From Methylobacterium sp. CB376 (GTDB taxonomy: Bacteria; Pseudomonadota; Alphaproteobacteria; Rhizobiales; Beijerinckiaceae), in the NCBI RefSeq assembly GCF_029714205.1, contig NZ_CP121648.1:558001-622000 (forward strand): a stretch of DNA of 64,000 nucleotides, given 5' to 3'. Positions 24,639 through 32,623 of the stretch are shown one piece after another. The notes below the pieces were generated by a model. That model had not been told where the DNA came from. It made no database searches and saw only the letters and a program-made list of their open reading frames with translations. Within the stretch, counting starts at the first letter, position 1; every line of letters begins with the position of its first letter. A program made the position numbers and the translations under genes.

Positions 24639-25065
24639 AAACGAGGAACCTTAATTGAACCACGCGTCCGCGACATGGCGCGTTTCCGGGGTGGGACGGG
24701 GATCGGTGCTGCCGAGACGCGGGAGATCCTGTTTCCCCATGGGAATTGACTGGACCGTCGATCCGATTCCTCCTTGCGACCGGAGCGATGCGGCGGCGAA
24801 AAGAGATTGAGGATCGAGCAGGAGCTTTCCCGCAAGCCGGTCCGGATTTCAGCGCCGCTGCCGCGCGGCTTCGCTTCGCGGCATCTTGTGCCGGGTCCCG
24901 CATCTTCCTCCGCCGACGCCAGCGCAGGACCAGGATATCTGATACCAACCGCTCGGAATGCTGACGCATCGAGCCGTTGATTCATCTCGAATTTTCAACT
25001 TCACGCCAACGGCTCGGCGAGAATTCGAGAGCAGCACCACCGGTCATTGGAAATGACCGGTGGTA
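24639..25065. other. AT-richer gap between tsaE-amgK and nagA
   Basis: No believable gene in these 427 bases. Composition is lower in GC than elsewhere. An inverted repeat, CGAGCCGTTG at 24970-24979 and CAACGGCTCG at 25007-25016, spans a 27-base AT-rich loop, and the nagA hairpin lies at 25036-25064. The promoter of the tsaE-amgK, murU, addB run should be near 24640-24720. Confidence 0.5.
25036..25064 (-). terminator. Hairpin directly after nagA
   Basis: ACCACCGGTCATT (25036-25048) and AATGACCGGTGGT (25052-25064) form a perfect 13-bp stem with a GGA loop, one base beyond the nagA stop codon on the minus strand. No T-run follows, so it may stabilise the mRNA end or terminate weakly. Confidence 0.75.
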
Positions 25066-26229
25066 TTACGCCGCCGCCCGCGCGAACTCTCCCCTCACGC
25101 AGGTCCCCCAGACGACCAGATCGCGATCGAGCACCACCAGGTCCGCCGCGAGGCCCGGGGCGATGCGGCCGATGCGGTCGTCGCGGCCGATCCAGCGCGC
25201 GGGCGTGAGCGAGGCCATCGTGAGCGCCTCGGCGAGCGAGGCGCCGCCCCGGCGCACCATGTGGCGGACCGCGCCCGCCATCGTCAGGGCCGAGCCCGCG
25301 AGCGTGCCGTCCGGCCCGGTCAGGCGGTCGCCCCGGCACGCGATCGCGCGGCCGAACAGGGTGAAGCCCGCTTCCGGGCGGGGATCGCCGACCGGCGGCA
25401 TCGCGTCGGTGACGAGCATCAGCCGGCCCGGCCCCTTGAGGCGGAGGGCGAGGACGAGGGCGGTGTCGCCCACGTGGTGGCCGTCCGCGATGATCCCGGC
25501 GAAGACCCGGTCGTCGACGAGCGCCACGCCGACCGCCCCCTCCTCGCGTGCGGTGAGCTGCGACATGGCGTTGAAGAGATGCGTGGCGCCGGTCAGCCCC
25601 TCGGCGAGGGCGCGGCGGAAGGCCGTCCCGTCATCCGCCGTGTGGCCGGCGCTGACGCGCGCGCCGCGGGCGACGAGCGCCGCCACGGTGCCGGGCGGGG
25701 CGACCTCGGGCGCGAGGGTCACCAGGGTGACGCCGCGCGCGCCCAGGCCGGTCAGCAAGTCGACGTCGCCGGGCGCGAAGGCGGCGAGCCGGGCCGGATC
25801 GTGGATGCCGGGCCGGCGGGGGCTCAGGAAGGGGCCTTCGAGGTGGATCCCGAGGATGCCGGGCATCCCCGCGGCGATCGCCTCCGCCACCGCCGCCACC
25901 GCCGCGCGGATCACCGGGCGGTGGTCGCTGATCAGCGTCGGCAGCAGCGAGGTCGTGCCGCCGCGCCGGTGCGCCGCCGCGATCCGGGCGAGCGTGCCGG
26001 GCGTCGGCGCGTCGTTGAGGAGCGCGCCGCCGCCGCCATTGACCTGGAGGTCGACGAAGCCCGGCGCCAGGATCGTGCCCGGCGGCAGAATCGTGCAGGG
26101 CAGGCCGGGCGGCGGCTCCGCCGCGAGGTCCTCGATCCGCCCGTCCCGGATGACGAGCGTGCGCGGGCCGAGTTCGGCCTCGCCGTCGAAGACGCGGGGG
26201 GCGGCGAGCGCGAGGCCGGGGCTGCTCAC
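25066..26229 (-). CDS. nagA: NagA, N-acetylglucosamine-6-phosphate deacetylase
   Basis: NagA removes acetate from GlcNAc-6-phosphate, feeding amino-sugar use and cell-wall recycling. The 387-residue amidohydrolase has PGFVDLQVNGGGG, the metal-site motif HLEGPFLSPRRPGIHD, SAGHTADDG, HLFNAMSQ and the catalytic Asp in VTDAMPPVG. The start is GTG 26229, which overlaps the stop of the upstream SIS gene by four bases (GTGA); an open frame continues upstream but is the shadow of that gene. It is the last gene of the murQ-nagB-nagA operon, and a strong hairpin follows. Confidence 0.95.
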   Translation of the reverse strand: MSSPGLALAAPRVFDGEAELGPRTLVIRDGRIEDLAAEPPPGLPCTILPPGTILAPGFVDLQVNGGGGALLNDAPTPGTLARIAAAHRRGGTTSLLPTLISDHRPVIRAAVAAVAEAIAAGMPGILGIHLEGPFLSPRRPGIHDPARLAAFAPGDVDLLTGLGARGVTLVTLAPEVAPPGTVAALVARGARVSAGHTADDGTAFRRALAEGLTGATHLFNAMSQLTAREEGAVGVALVDDRVFAGIIADGHHVGDTALVLALRLKGPGRLMLVTDAMPPVGDPRPEAGFTLFGRAIACRGDRLTGPDGTLAGSALTMAGAVRHMVRRGGASLAEALTMASLTPARWIGRDDRIGRIAPGLAADLVVLDRDLVVWGTCVRGEFARAAA

Positions 26230-27245
26230 AGAGTCTCCGTCACCTTGGCGAGGCCGGGGGGCGAATCCGGGTCGAAGCCGCGCCGGCGCGCCTCCGCCTC
26301 GATGGCCCGGTAGGCCGGGACGAGCATCAGGATCGGGTCGCAGGCCGGGTGGCCGTCGCCGGGCCAGGGCAGGCTGCCGAGGGGCCCGCCGCAGGCCTGG
26401 ACCGGCACGCCCGCCCCGCGCAGGTCCCGCACGAGGCCGTCGATGCCCGCGCTCAGCCGGTCGGCCTGCCGCAGGGCGAGGACGGGCGTGCGGGGCGAGA
26501 GCGCCGCCCGCGGCCCGTGCCGCAGCTCCGCCGCGCTGTAGCCGAGGGCCGGCAGGCGCAGGGTCTCGGCGAGCTTGAGGGCGATCTCGCGCACCGGCCC
26601 GAGCCCGTGGCCGCGCCCGGTGACGAAGGCGGCGGTGGCGGCGGCGAGGTCGGTGCTCCAGGCCGACCAGTCGAGGCCGAGCGCCCGGTCGAGCCGCGCC
26701 GGCAGGGCCGCGAGGCCCGCCGCCAGGGCCCCGTCCTCGGCCCAGGACGCGACCAGGGCCGCCCCGGCGACGAGGGAGGTCACCACGGTCTTCGTCGCCG
26801 CGACGGCGCGCTCGGGCCCCGCCCCGATCGGCAGGACGAGGTCGGCGGCCTCGGCGGCCGGGGAGCCCGGATCGTTGACGATGGCGAGGGTGAGCGCCCC
26901 GCCCTCGCGGGCGGCCCGCGTCGCCGCCACGAGGTCGGGCGAGCGGCCGGATTGCGAGATCACCACGAAGAGCGCGCCCTCGACCTGCGGCGGGCGGCCG
27001 TAGCCGGTGACCACGGAGGGCGCCGCCGCCGAGACGGCGAGGCCGAGCCGGGTCTCGATCAGGTAGCGCAGGTGGATCCCCGCATGGCTCGAACTGCCCC
27101 GCCCGCAGATCACCGCGAAGGGGAAGCGGCGCCGCGCCAGGCCGCGGCCGATCCGCGCCGCCTCCGAATCCCCCGCGCAGAGGGGGGCCGCCACCGCCGG
27201 GATCTCGGCGATCTCCCGCGCCATCAGGGTGGCGGGGGGGCTCAC
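26226..27245 (-). CDS. SIS-domain glucosamine-6-phosphate deaminase (NagB-II type)
   Basis: A 339-residue protein with two SIS sugar-isomerase domains, like the isomerase half of GlmS but without the glutaminase domain. Motifs include CGRGSSSHAG and VISQSGRSPD in the first domain and GYSAAELRHGPRAAL in the second. Proteins of this type next to nagA act as glucosamine-6-phosphate deaminases giving fructose-6-phosphate and ammonia. The GTG start at 27245 overlaps the murQ stop by four bases, and its own stop overlaps the nagA start, so the three are translationally coupled. Confidence 0.9.
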   Translation of the reverse strand: MSPPATLMAREIAEIPAVAAPLCAGDSEAARIGRGLARRRFPFAVICGRGSSSHAGIHLRYLIETRLGLAVSAAAPSVVTGYGRPPQVEGALFVVISQSGRSPDLVAATRAAREGGALTLAIVNDPGSPAAEAADLVLPIGAGPERAVAATKTVVTSLVAGAALVASWAEDGALAAGLAALPARLDRALGLDWSAWSTDLAAATAAFVTGRGHGLGPVREIALKLAETLRLPALGYSAAELRHGPRAALSPRTPVLALRQADRLSAGIDGLVRDLRGAGVPVQACGGPLGSLPWPGDGHPACDPILMLVPAYRAIEAEARRRGFDPDSPPGLAKVTETL

Positions 27246-28141
27246 GGCCGGGGCTCACGGCCGCCCGCCGCCGCGAGGGCGTGGCGCAGGGAGCCGCCGT
27301 GGCGGGCGAGGAGGCGGGCGGCGCCCTCCGGATCGGCGCCGCAGCCGATCAGCACGGCGCGCTTGATGTCGCCCTCCGCCTCCGCCAGGGCCCGGGCCGC
27401 CGCCTCGGCGCCGCAGCCGGCGAGTTCGGCCACCATGGCGACGCCCCGCGCCCGCAGCTTCCGGTTGGTGGCCCGCATCGCCACCATCCGGCCGCGATAG
27501 ACGCGGCCGAGCCGGATCATGATCAGCGTCGAGAGCAGGTTGAGCACGACCTTCTGGGCGGTGCCGGCCTTGAGCCGGGTCGAGCCGGCGAGCGCCTCCT
27601 CGCCGGTCGCGACCAGGACGGGGTGGTCGCAGCTCTCCAGGACCGGCGTGCCGGGATTGTTGGCGATGCCGATGGTGACGGCGCCGCGCCCGCGGGCGCC
27701 GCGCAGGGCCGAGACCGTGAAGGGCGTGGTGCCGCTCGCCGAGAGGCCGACCACCACGTCCCGCGGCCCGACCCCCGCGCCGGCGATCCAGGCGGCGGCC
27801 TCGGCGCTCGAATCCTCCGCGTCCTCGACCGCCTGGGTGAGGGCGCCGTGGCCGCCCGCGATCGCGAAGCCCAGGCGCGCTTCCGGCCAGTCGAAGGTCG
27901 GCGGCAGCTCCGCCCCGTCCTGCACGCCGATCCGCCCGGAGGTGCCGGCGCCGACGTAGATCAGGCGGCCGTCCTCGCGCAGGGCCGGGGCGGCGGCCTC
28001 GGCCGCGGCGGCGATGGCCGGCAGCGCCGGCCCCACCGCCGCCACCGCGGCGAGCTGCCCCTCCCAGAGGGCGCCGAGCACGTCGAGGCCGTCCCAGGCG
28101 TCGAGGTCGACGTAGCGGGGGCTCCCGCGCTCGGTGCTCAT
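27242..28141 (-). CDS. murQ: MurQ, N-acetylmuramic acid 6-phosphate etherase
   Basis: MurQ removes the lactyl ether of MurNAc-6-phosphate, yielding GlcNAc-6-phosphate for NagA. The 299-residue protein has the SIS signature GAGTSGRIGVQDGAELPPTF with the catalytic Glu, LSASGTTPF, and the C-terminal AEGDIKRAVLIGCG region. It opens a tight operon with the NagB-II protein and NagA, and the binding-protein gene upstream on the same strand is 117 bases away. No MurP- or AnmK-like kinase to make the phosphorylated substrate is seen in this window. Confidence 0.96.
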   Translation of the reverse strand: MSTERGSPRYVDLDAWDGLDVLGALWEGQLAAVAAVGPALPAIAAAAEAAAPALREDGRLIYVGAGTSGRIGVQDGAELPPTFDWPEARLGFAIAGGHGALTQAVEDAEDSSAEAAAWIAGAGVGPRDVVVGLSASGTTPFTVSALRGARGRGAVTIGIANNPGTPVLESCDHPVLVATGEEALAGSTRLKAGTAQKVVLNLLSTLIMIRLGRVYRGRMVAMRATNRKLRARGVAMVAELAGCGAEAAARALAEAEGDIKRAVLIGCGADPEGAARLLARHGGSLRHALAAAGGREPRP

Positions 28142-28258
28142 CCGTCCCGGTCCCTGAGGCGCCGCAGCCGCGCTCTGGCACGGCTTCCTGGTCTCTAACT
28201 CGACCCTTCCGTCAAGGATCCCTCGGGGCGGCCGGGCCGCGGCACGGCGGCGCGGGGC

Positions 28259-29878
28259 TCAGGCCAGCGTGGTGAGGTCCTGGAACCAGTGCTGCGCCTG
28301 GGTATAGCCCTTCACCTTGGCCGAGAGGGCGTGCGGGTTGGTGTCGTGCACCACCCAGACCTGCACGGCGTCGTCCACCACGATCTCGTGGATGCGCGCG
28401 AGGAGCCGGTCCTGCTCGGCCGGGTCGAAGCTCGCCTGGACCTTGTCGCAGAGGGCATCGACCTCGGGGTTGCGGTAGTGGCTCCAGTTCACGCCGGTCG
28501 GGGCGATCTGCCTGGAGGAGTAGAAGCGCAGGATCGCGTAGAGCGGGTCCGAGGTCACGTAGGCGATGTTGCCGCCGGTGACGCCCTTCAGCGAGGGATC
28601 GGCCGCGCCCTGGCGCCAGGCCGTGTAGGCGACCTCCAGCTCCACCGGCTGGAACTCCACCGCGATGCCGATTTCGGCCCAGCTCTGCTGCACGAACTCG
28701 TTGATCGGCAGCGACAGCATCTGGCCCGAGCCGCCGGTCGGGATGATGAACTTGGTGCGCAGCGGGTTCCGGACCGAGTAGCCGGCCTCCTCGACGAGCT
28801 TGCGGGCGGCCTCGACGTCGGTGCGGATCGCGAAGCTCGGCTTGCCGAACCAGGGGCTCGACGGCTGCACCTGCCCGACCGCCGGGGTGGCGAGCCCGCC
28901 CATCAGCGCCACCACGCCCTCGCGGTCGATGGCGAGGTTCGCCGCCCGGCGCAGGCGCAGGTCCCGCCAGGGGCTGCCCTCCAGTATCGACAGGTGGTAG
29001 TTCCAGACGTGCGGCGTGTCGTTGCCGACGACCCGCATGCCCGCCGCCTTGAGCCGCGGCACCGCGTCGGGGGCGGGCGTCTCGATCAGGTCGACGGTGC
29101 CGCTGAGCAGCGCGTTCGCGCGGGCGAGCGCGTCGGGGATGCAGGTCAGCGTCAGCCGCGCGAGCTTCGGCATCCGCTTCCTGTTCCAGTAGGTCTCGTT
29201 GGGCACGAGGTCGAGCCGCACCCGCGGCACGAGCTGGCCCATGCGGTAGGGCCCGGTGCCGGAGGGCTGGAAGGCGAACTTGGTCCAGTCGCGCCCCACC
29301 GCCTCGTACTGGGCGGGCGAGGAGATCAGGAACCACAGCATCTGGTAGGGGAACAGCGCGTCGACCGCCTTGGTGGTGACCTGCACGGTCATGGCGTCGA
29401 GCTTCCGGTAGGAGGCCACCGAGGGCAGGCGCGGGCGCACCTGCGAGGCCTGCCGCTGGTCGTAGTGCGCGGCCTTGTCGTTGAGCACCTTCTCGAAGTT
29501 CCAGATCACCGCGTCCGCGTCGAAGGCGGAGCCGTCGTGGAAGGTCACGCCCTCGCGCAGGCGGAAGATCCAGTTCCGGCGGTCGGCCGGATCGCTCTCC
29601 CAGGCGGTGGCGAGGCCCGGGATCAGCTTGCCGGGCCGGTCGGCCACGTCGAGTTCCCAGGCGACCAGCGGGTCGTAGAGGGTGAGCCCGGTGAATTGGT
29701 AGCCGCCCGCACCCCGGTCCGGCTGGCCGGTGGTGAGGGGCAGGTCGAACATCGAGATGCCGTAGGTCAGGCTCCCGGAGGCTGCTCCCTGGGCGAGCGC
29801 GGACCCGGTCGGACCCAGGGCCGCCAGGGCCGCGGCGCCCGCGACGAAGCGCCGGCGGGAGAGGGACAACTCACTCAT
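28259..29878 (-). CDS. ABC transporter substrate-binding protein, family 5 (peptide / muropeptide type)
   Basis: A 539-residue periplasmic binding protein of the oligopeptide family (SBP_bac_5). The N-terminus carries a twin-arginine-like signal, SRRRFVAGAAALAALGP, ending in ALAQ. Family motifs are LIPGLATAWE, FRLREGVTFHDGSAFDADAVIWNFE and GTGPYRM. It lies upstream of murQ-nagB-nagA on the same strand, so I infer import of muropeptides or cell-wall peptides, as YejA/YepA-type proteins do. No permease or ATPase genes are adjacent. The ATG at 29878 follows a GGGGTCTTCG region with a weak site. A TTGTATGCAA element is at 29942-29951. Confidence 0.9.
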   Translation of the reverse strand: MSELSLSRRRFVAGAAALAALGPTGSALAQGAASGSLTYGISMFDLPLTTGQPDRGAGGYQFTGLTLYDPLVAWELDVADRPGKLIPGLATAWESDPADRRNWIFRLREGVTFHDGSAFDADAVIWNFEKVLNDKAAHYDQRQASQVRPRLPSVASYRKLDAMTVQVTTKAVDALFPYQMLWFLISSPAQYEAVGRDWTKFAFQPSGTGPYRMGQLVPRVRLDLVPNETYWNRKRMPKLARLTLTCIPDALARANALLSGTVDLIETPAPDAVPRLKAAGMRVVGNDTPHVWNYHLSILEGSPWRDLRLRRAANLAIDREGVVALMGGLATPAVGQVQPSSPWFGKPSFAIRTDVEAARKLVEEAGYSVRNPLRTKFIIPTGGSGQMLSLPINEFVQQSWAEIGIAVEFQPVELEVAYTAWRQGAADPSLKGVTGGNIAYVTSDPLYAILRFYSSRQIAPTGVNWSHYRNPEVDALCDKVQASFDPAEQDRLLARIHEIVVDDAVQVWVVHDTNPHALSAKVKGYTQAQHWFQDLTTLA

Positions 29879-29940
29879 CGAAGACCCCGTGTGACGCGCG
29901 GCCTTCCCGGCCGCGGCGGTTGCGCGGCCGACCTCTGCAA

Positions 29941-29952
29941 ATTGTATGCAAC
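29941..29952. promoter_or_regulatory. Near-palindrome before the binding-protein gene
   Basis: ATTGTATGCAAC at 29941-29952 is a nearly perfect inverted repeat of the TTGnAnnCAA form seen with GntR-family (FadR-like) regulators. A similar ATTGCATGCAAT occurs at 32377. It is about 65 bases upstream of the start codon. Regulator unknown. Confidence 0.35.
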
Positions 29953-30012
29953 ATGCCAGCGGCCGGCCTGCGGCGGGGCGCCGCCCCGCCCCCAGGCCGG
30001 TCCGGGGCCGAG

Positions 30013-30230
30013 CATCCTTCCGCCGGCCGGGACCGGCCGGTGCCGAAGGGGTCACCGGTTCGGCGGCGATCCGACGGACCGCGTATGCGAAACCAAGAGA
30101 CCAAGCAGAATTGCCCCATGCAGTTCCGCTTGGCCGGGGCTCGGCGGCTAGAGCATTTTCCGACGAAGGGGATGCCGGTTCGTCGCAGAACATGCGGCAA
30201 GATCAAAGATCGAGAGCGGCACCCGGTTGC
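30013..30230. repeat. Dispersed repeat family B
   Basis: The block contains GGTGCCGAAGGGGTCACCGG, then AACCAAGAGACCAAGCAGAA, CCCCATGCAGTTCCGCTTGG, and AGAGCATTTTCCGACGAAGG followed by GGATGCCGGTTCGTCG. The second half recurs at 45930-46030 and the first half, inverted, at 12806-12850. No gene is visible in the whole 29879-30249 gap. Confidence 0.8.
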
Positions 30231-30249
30231 AACGTGATCGGGTGCTGCT

Positions 30250-30657
30250 CTAGGCCGCCCGCGCCGCCTCGACCAGGGCCGCCAGGCGCGCCGCGTTCGG
30301 GCAGTAATCCGGGTGGGCGACGGCGGCGAGGCCCGCCGCGAGGTCGCGCTCGCAGCGGCTGCCCTGCCCGCATCCCGCGCAGGCCCGCTCCAGCGTGGCC
30401 ATGGTGGCGGGGGCGGTCCGCCCGACCGCCTCGGGGTCGAGGCCGAGGGCGTGCATCAGGGGCACGAGGCCGAGCGCCGGCCCGGTGCCGTCCGCCGCCG
30501 CGGGCGGGGCGAGGCGCTCCTCCAGCATCACGCGCAGGCACTCGTCGTCGACGGCGCGGATCTCCTGCGCGGCGGTGAACAGCCCGGCCCAGGCGGAGAG
30601 CGGGGCGAGCATCCAGTCGCAGGGACCGGCAAGGTCTCGGGTGGCGTGCGCGGACAT
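30250..30657 (-). CDS. DUF6455-like cysteine-containing small protein
   Basis: A 135-residue soluble protein. The C-terminal half has four cysteines in the pattern CAGCGQGSRCERDLAAG ... YCPNAARLAAL, which I associate with the DUF6455 family of unknown function; the pattern could bind a metal or an Fe-S cluster. The ATG at 30657 is preceded by GGGAG at eight bases; an upstream open frame of 38 codons is ignored. It is divergent from ahcY, and the palindrome at 30769 lies between the two. Confidence 0.75.
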   Translation of the reverse strand: MSAHATRDLAGPCDWMLAPLSAWAGLFTAAQEIRAVDDECLRVMLEERLAPPAAADGTGPALGLVPLMHALGLDPEAVGRTAPATMATLERACAGCGQGSRCERDLAAGLAAVAHPDYCPNAARLAALVEAARAA

Positions 30658-30768
30658 CGGCGTTCTCCCTTCACCAACCCGCCCCGGATCGCCCTTCGGC
30701 CCGCCGGCCGCCTTGAGCCAAATCAAGGCGCCGCCCGCAACCGGGGCGAGCGGCCCGCCCGCGACACG

Positions 30769-30786
30769 CATAAAGACATCTTTATG
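30769..30786. promoter_or_regulatory. Palindromic operator ahead of ahcY
   Basis: CATAAAGACATCTTTATG is a perfect 8-2-8 inverted repeat in GC-rich DNA. It ends two bases before TTGATT (30789-30794), a plausible -35, with TGCTAT at 30813-30818 as -10. The form resembles operators of ArsR-family SahR-type regulators of the methionine cycle (from memory). It is 67 bases upstream of the ahcY start. Confidence 0.6.
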
Positions 30787-30852
30787 TCTTGATTGCTTCC
30801 TGGCCGGCCCCCTGCTATAGGCCGGCGCGGGACGCCGTCAGGGAGCACCAGG

Positions 30853-32259
30853 ATGCCGAGCAACCAGGATTACATTGTCAGGGACATCGGGCTGGCCGAT
30901 TTCGGCCGCAAGGAGATCGCGATCGCCGAGACCGAGATGCCCGGCCTGATGGCGGTGCGCGCGGAATACGCGGCGAGCCAGCCGCTCAAGGGCGCCAAGA
31001 TCGCCGGCTCCCTGCACATGACGATCCAGACCGCGGTGCTGATCGAGACCCTGAAGGCCCTCGGCGCCGACATCCGCTGGGTGTCCTGCAACATCTACTC
31101 GACCCAGGATCACGCGGCCGCCGCCATCGCGGCCGCCGGCATCCCGGTCTTCGCCGTCAAGGGCGAGACGCTGACCGAGTACTGGGACTACACCGCCAGG
31201 CTGTTCGACTGGCACGACGGCGGCATGCCGAACATGATCCTGGACGACGGCGGCGACGCCACGATGTTCGTTCATGCCGGCCTGCGCGCCGAGCGCGGCG
31301 ACACCGCCTTCCTCGACGCGCCCGGCTCCGAGGAGGAGGAGATCTTCTTCGCGCTGATCAAGCGCATGCTCAAGGAGAAGCCGAAGGGCTGGTTCGCCGG
31401 CCTCGCCGAGTCGATCAAGGGCGTCTCCGAGGAGACGACCACGGGCGTGCACCGCCTCTACATCCTCGCCAAGGAGGGCAAGCTGCTCTTCCCGGCGATC
31501 AACGTGAACGACTCGGTGACGAAGTCGAAGTTCGACAACCTCTACGGCTGCCGCGAGTCGCTCGTCGACGGCATCCGCCGCGGCACTGACGTGATGATGG
31601 CCGGCAAGGTCGCGATGGTGGCGGGCTTCGGCGACGTGGGCAAGGGCTCGGCCGCCTCGCTGCGCAACGCCGGCTGCCGCGTCATGGTCTCGGAGGTCGA
31701 CCCGATCTGCGCGCTCCAGGCCGCGATGGAGGGCTACGAGGTCACCACCATGGAAGATGCCGCCCCGCGGGCCGACATCTTCGTGACCGCCACCGGCAAC
31801 AAGGACGTGATCACCATCGACCACATGCGGTCGATGAAGGACCGGGCCATCGTCTGCAACATCGGCCACTTCGACAACGAGATCCAGGTCGCGGGCCTCA
31901 AGAACCTGAAGTGGTCGAACATCAAGCCGCAGGTCGACGAGATCGAGTTCCCCGACGGGCACCGCATCATCCTGCTCTCCGAGGGCCGGCTGGTGAATCT
32001 CGGCAACGCGATGGGGCACCCCTCCTTCGTGATGTCGGCCTCCTTCACCAACCAGACCTTGGCCCAGATCGAACTCTGGACCAATCAGGGCAAGTACGAG
32101 AACCAAGTCTACACCCTGCCCAAGACGCTCGACGAGAAGGTCGCGGCCCTGCACCTGGAGAAGATCGGCGTGAAGCTGACGACGCTGCGTCCCGATCAGG
32201 CCGCCTATATCGGCGTCCAGGCGAGCGGGCCGTTCAAGCCCGACCACTACCGCTACTGA
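30853..32259 (+). CDS. ahcY: AhcY, adenosylhomocysteinase
   Basis: AhcY splits S-adenosylhomocysteine into adenosine and homocysteine, relieving product inhibition of methyltransferases; in a methylotroph the load is high. The 468-residue product is of normal bacterial length. Visible motifs: the substrate-binding [13 protein letters not shown], the catalytic region [23 protein letters not shown]-binding [13 protein letters not shown], and the C-terminal KPDHYRY that closes over NAD of the partner subunit. ATG 30853 follows GGGAG at seven bases. A strong palindrome upstream suggests dedicated control. divL is the next gene. Confidence 0.98.
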   Translation: MPSNQDYIVRDIGLADFGRKEIAIAETEMPGLMAVRAEYAASQPLKGAKIAGSLHMTIQTAVLIETLKALGADIRWVSCNIYSTQDHAAAAIAAAGIPVFAVKGETLTEYWDYTARLFDWHDGGMPNMILDDGGDATMFVHAGLRAERGDTAFLDAPGSEEEEIFFALIKRMLKEKPKGWFAGLAESIKGVSEETTTGVHRLYILAKEGKLLFPAINVNDSVTKSKFDNLYGCRESLVDGIRRGTDVMMAGKVAMVAGFGDVGKGSAASLRNAGCRVMVSEVDPICALQAAMEGYEVTTMEDAAPRADIFVTATGNKDVITIDHMRSMKDRAIVCNIGHFDNEIQVAGLKNLKWSNIKPQVDEIEFPDGHRIILLSEGRLVNLGNAMGHPSFVMSASFTNQTLAQIELWTNQGKYENQVYTLPKTLDEKVAALHLEKIGVKLTTLRPDQAAYIGVQASGPFKPDHYRY

Positions 32260-32623
32260 GCGACGCGTTCCGGCCCCGCGGGGCCGGGACCCGACGGATG
32301 CGCGGGCCGGGCCGAGGAGCCGGGCCCGCGTCGCGGCCGGACCGCGCTACGGCCCTGCGGGCGGATGCTTTCCGAGATTGCATGCAATACCGCATAATCG
32401 CCGCGCCCGTTCCATCTCCGTTCCGCCGCAGGTGTGGCATTTCTGTGCCCAGCCACGCTGAGACGCGGTGCGCATCGGCCGAGCCGGTGTTTTCGCTTCC
32501 GGCCGGATTCGGGTGCACGCTACAGTCCCGGTGATTCTGAAGTGTGGCCCGGAGTCGCCGCGTCCGCCGGCGACGGCGGGACGCCGGAGGGCGTGGCGCG
32601 GCCCAGCGGGAACGGGACGAGTG
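32260..32623. other. Gap between ahcY and divL
   Basis: No gene seen in these 364 bases. The palindrome CCGGCCCCGCGGGGCCGG at 32270-32287, 11 bases after the ahcY stop, may act as a weak terminator. ATTGCATGCAAT at 32377-32388 is a perfect 12-base palindrome and may be an operator for divL. The open frame from 32468 leading into divL lacks a start site. Confidence 0.45.

Noticed and set aside
24746..24985. Short open frames in the gap before nagA
   Set aside because: Composition and lack of motifs or start sites argue against coding.
30658..30852. SAH or SAM riboswitch upstream of ahcY
   Set aside because: I could not fit the known aptamer cores to this leader; a protein-bound palindrome at the promoter explains the region better.
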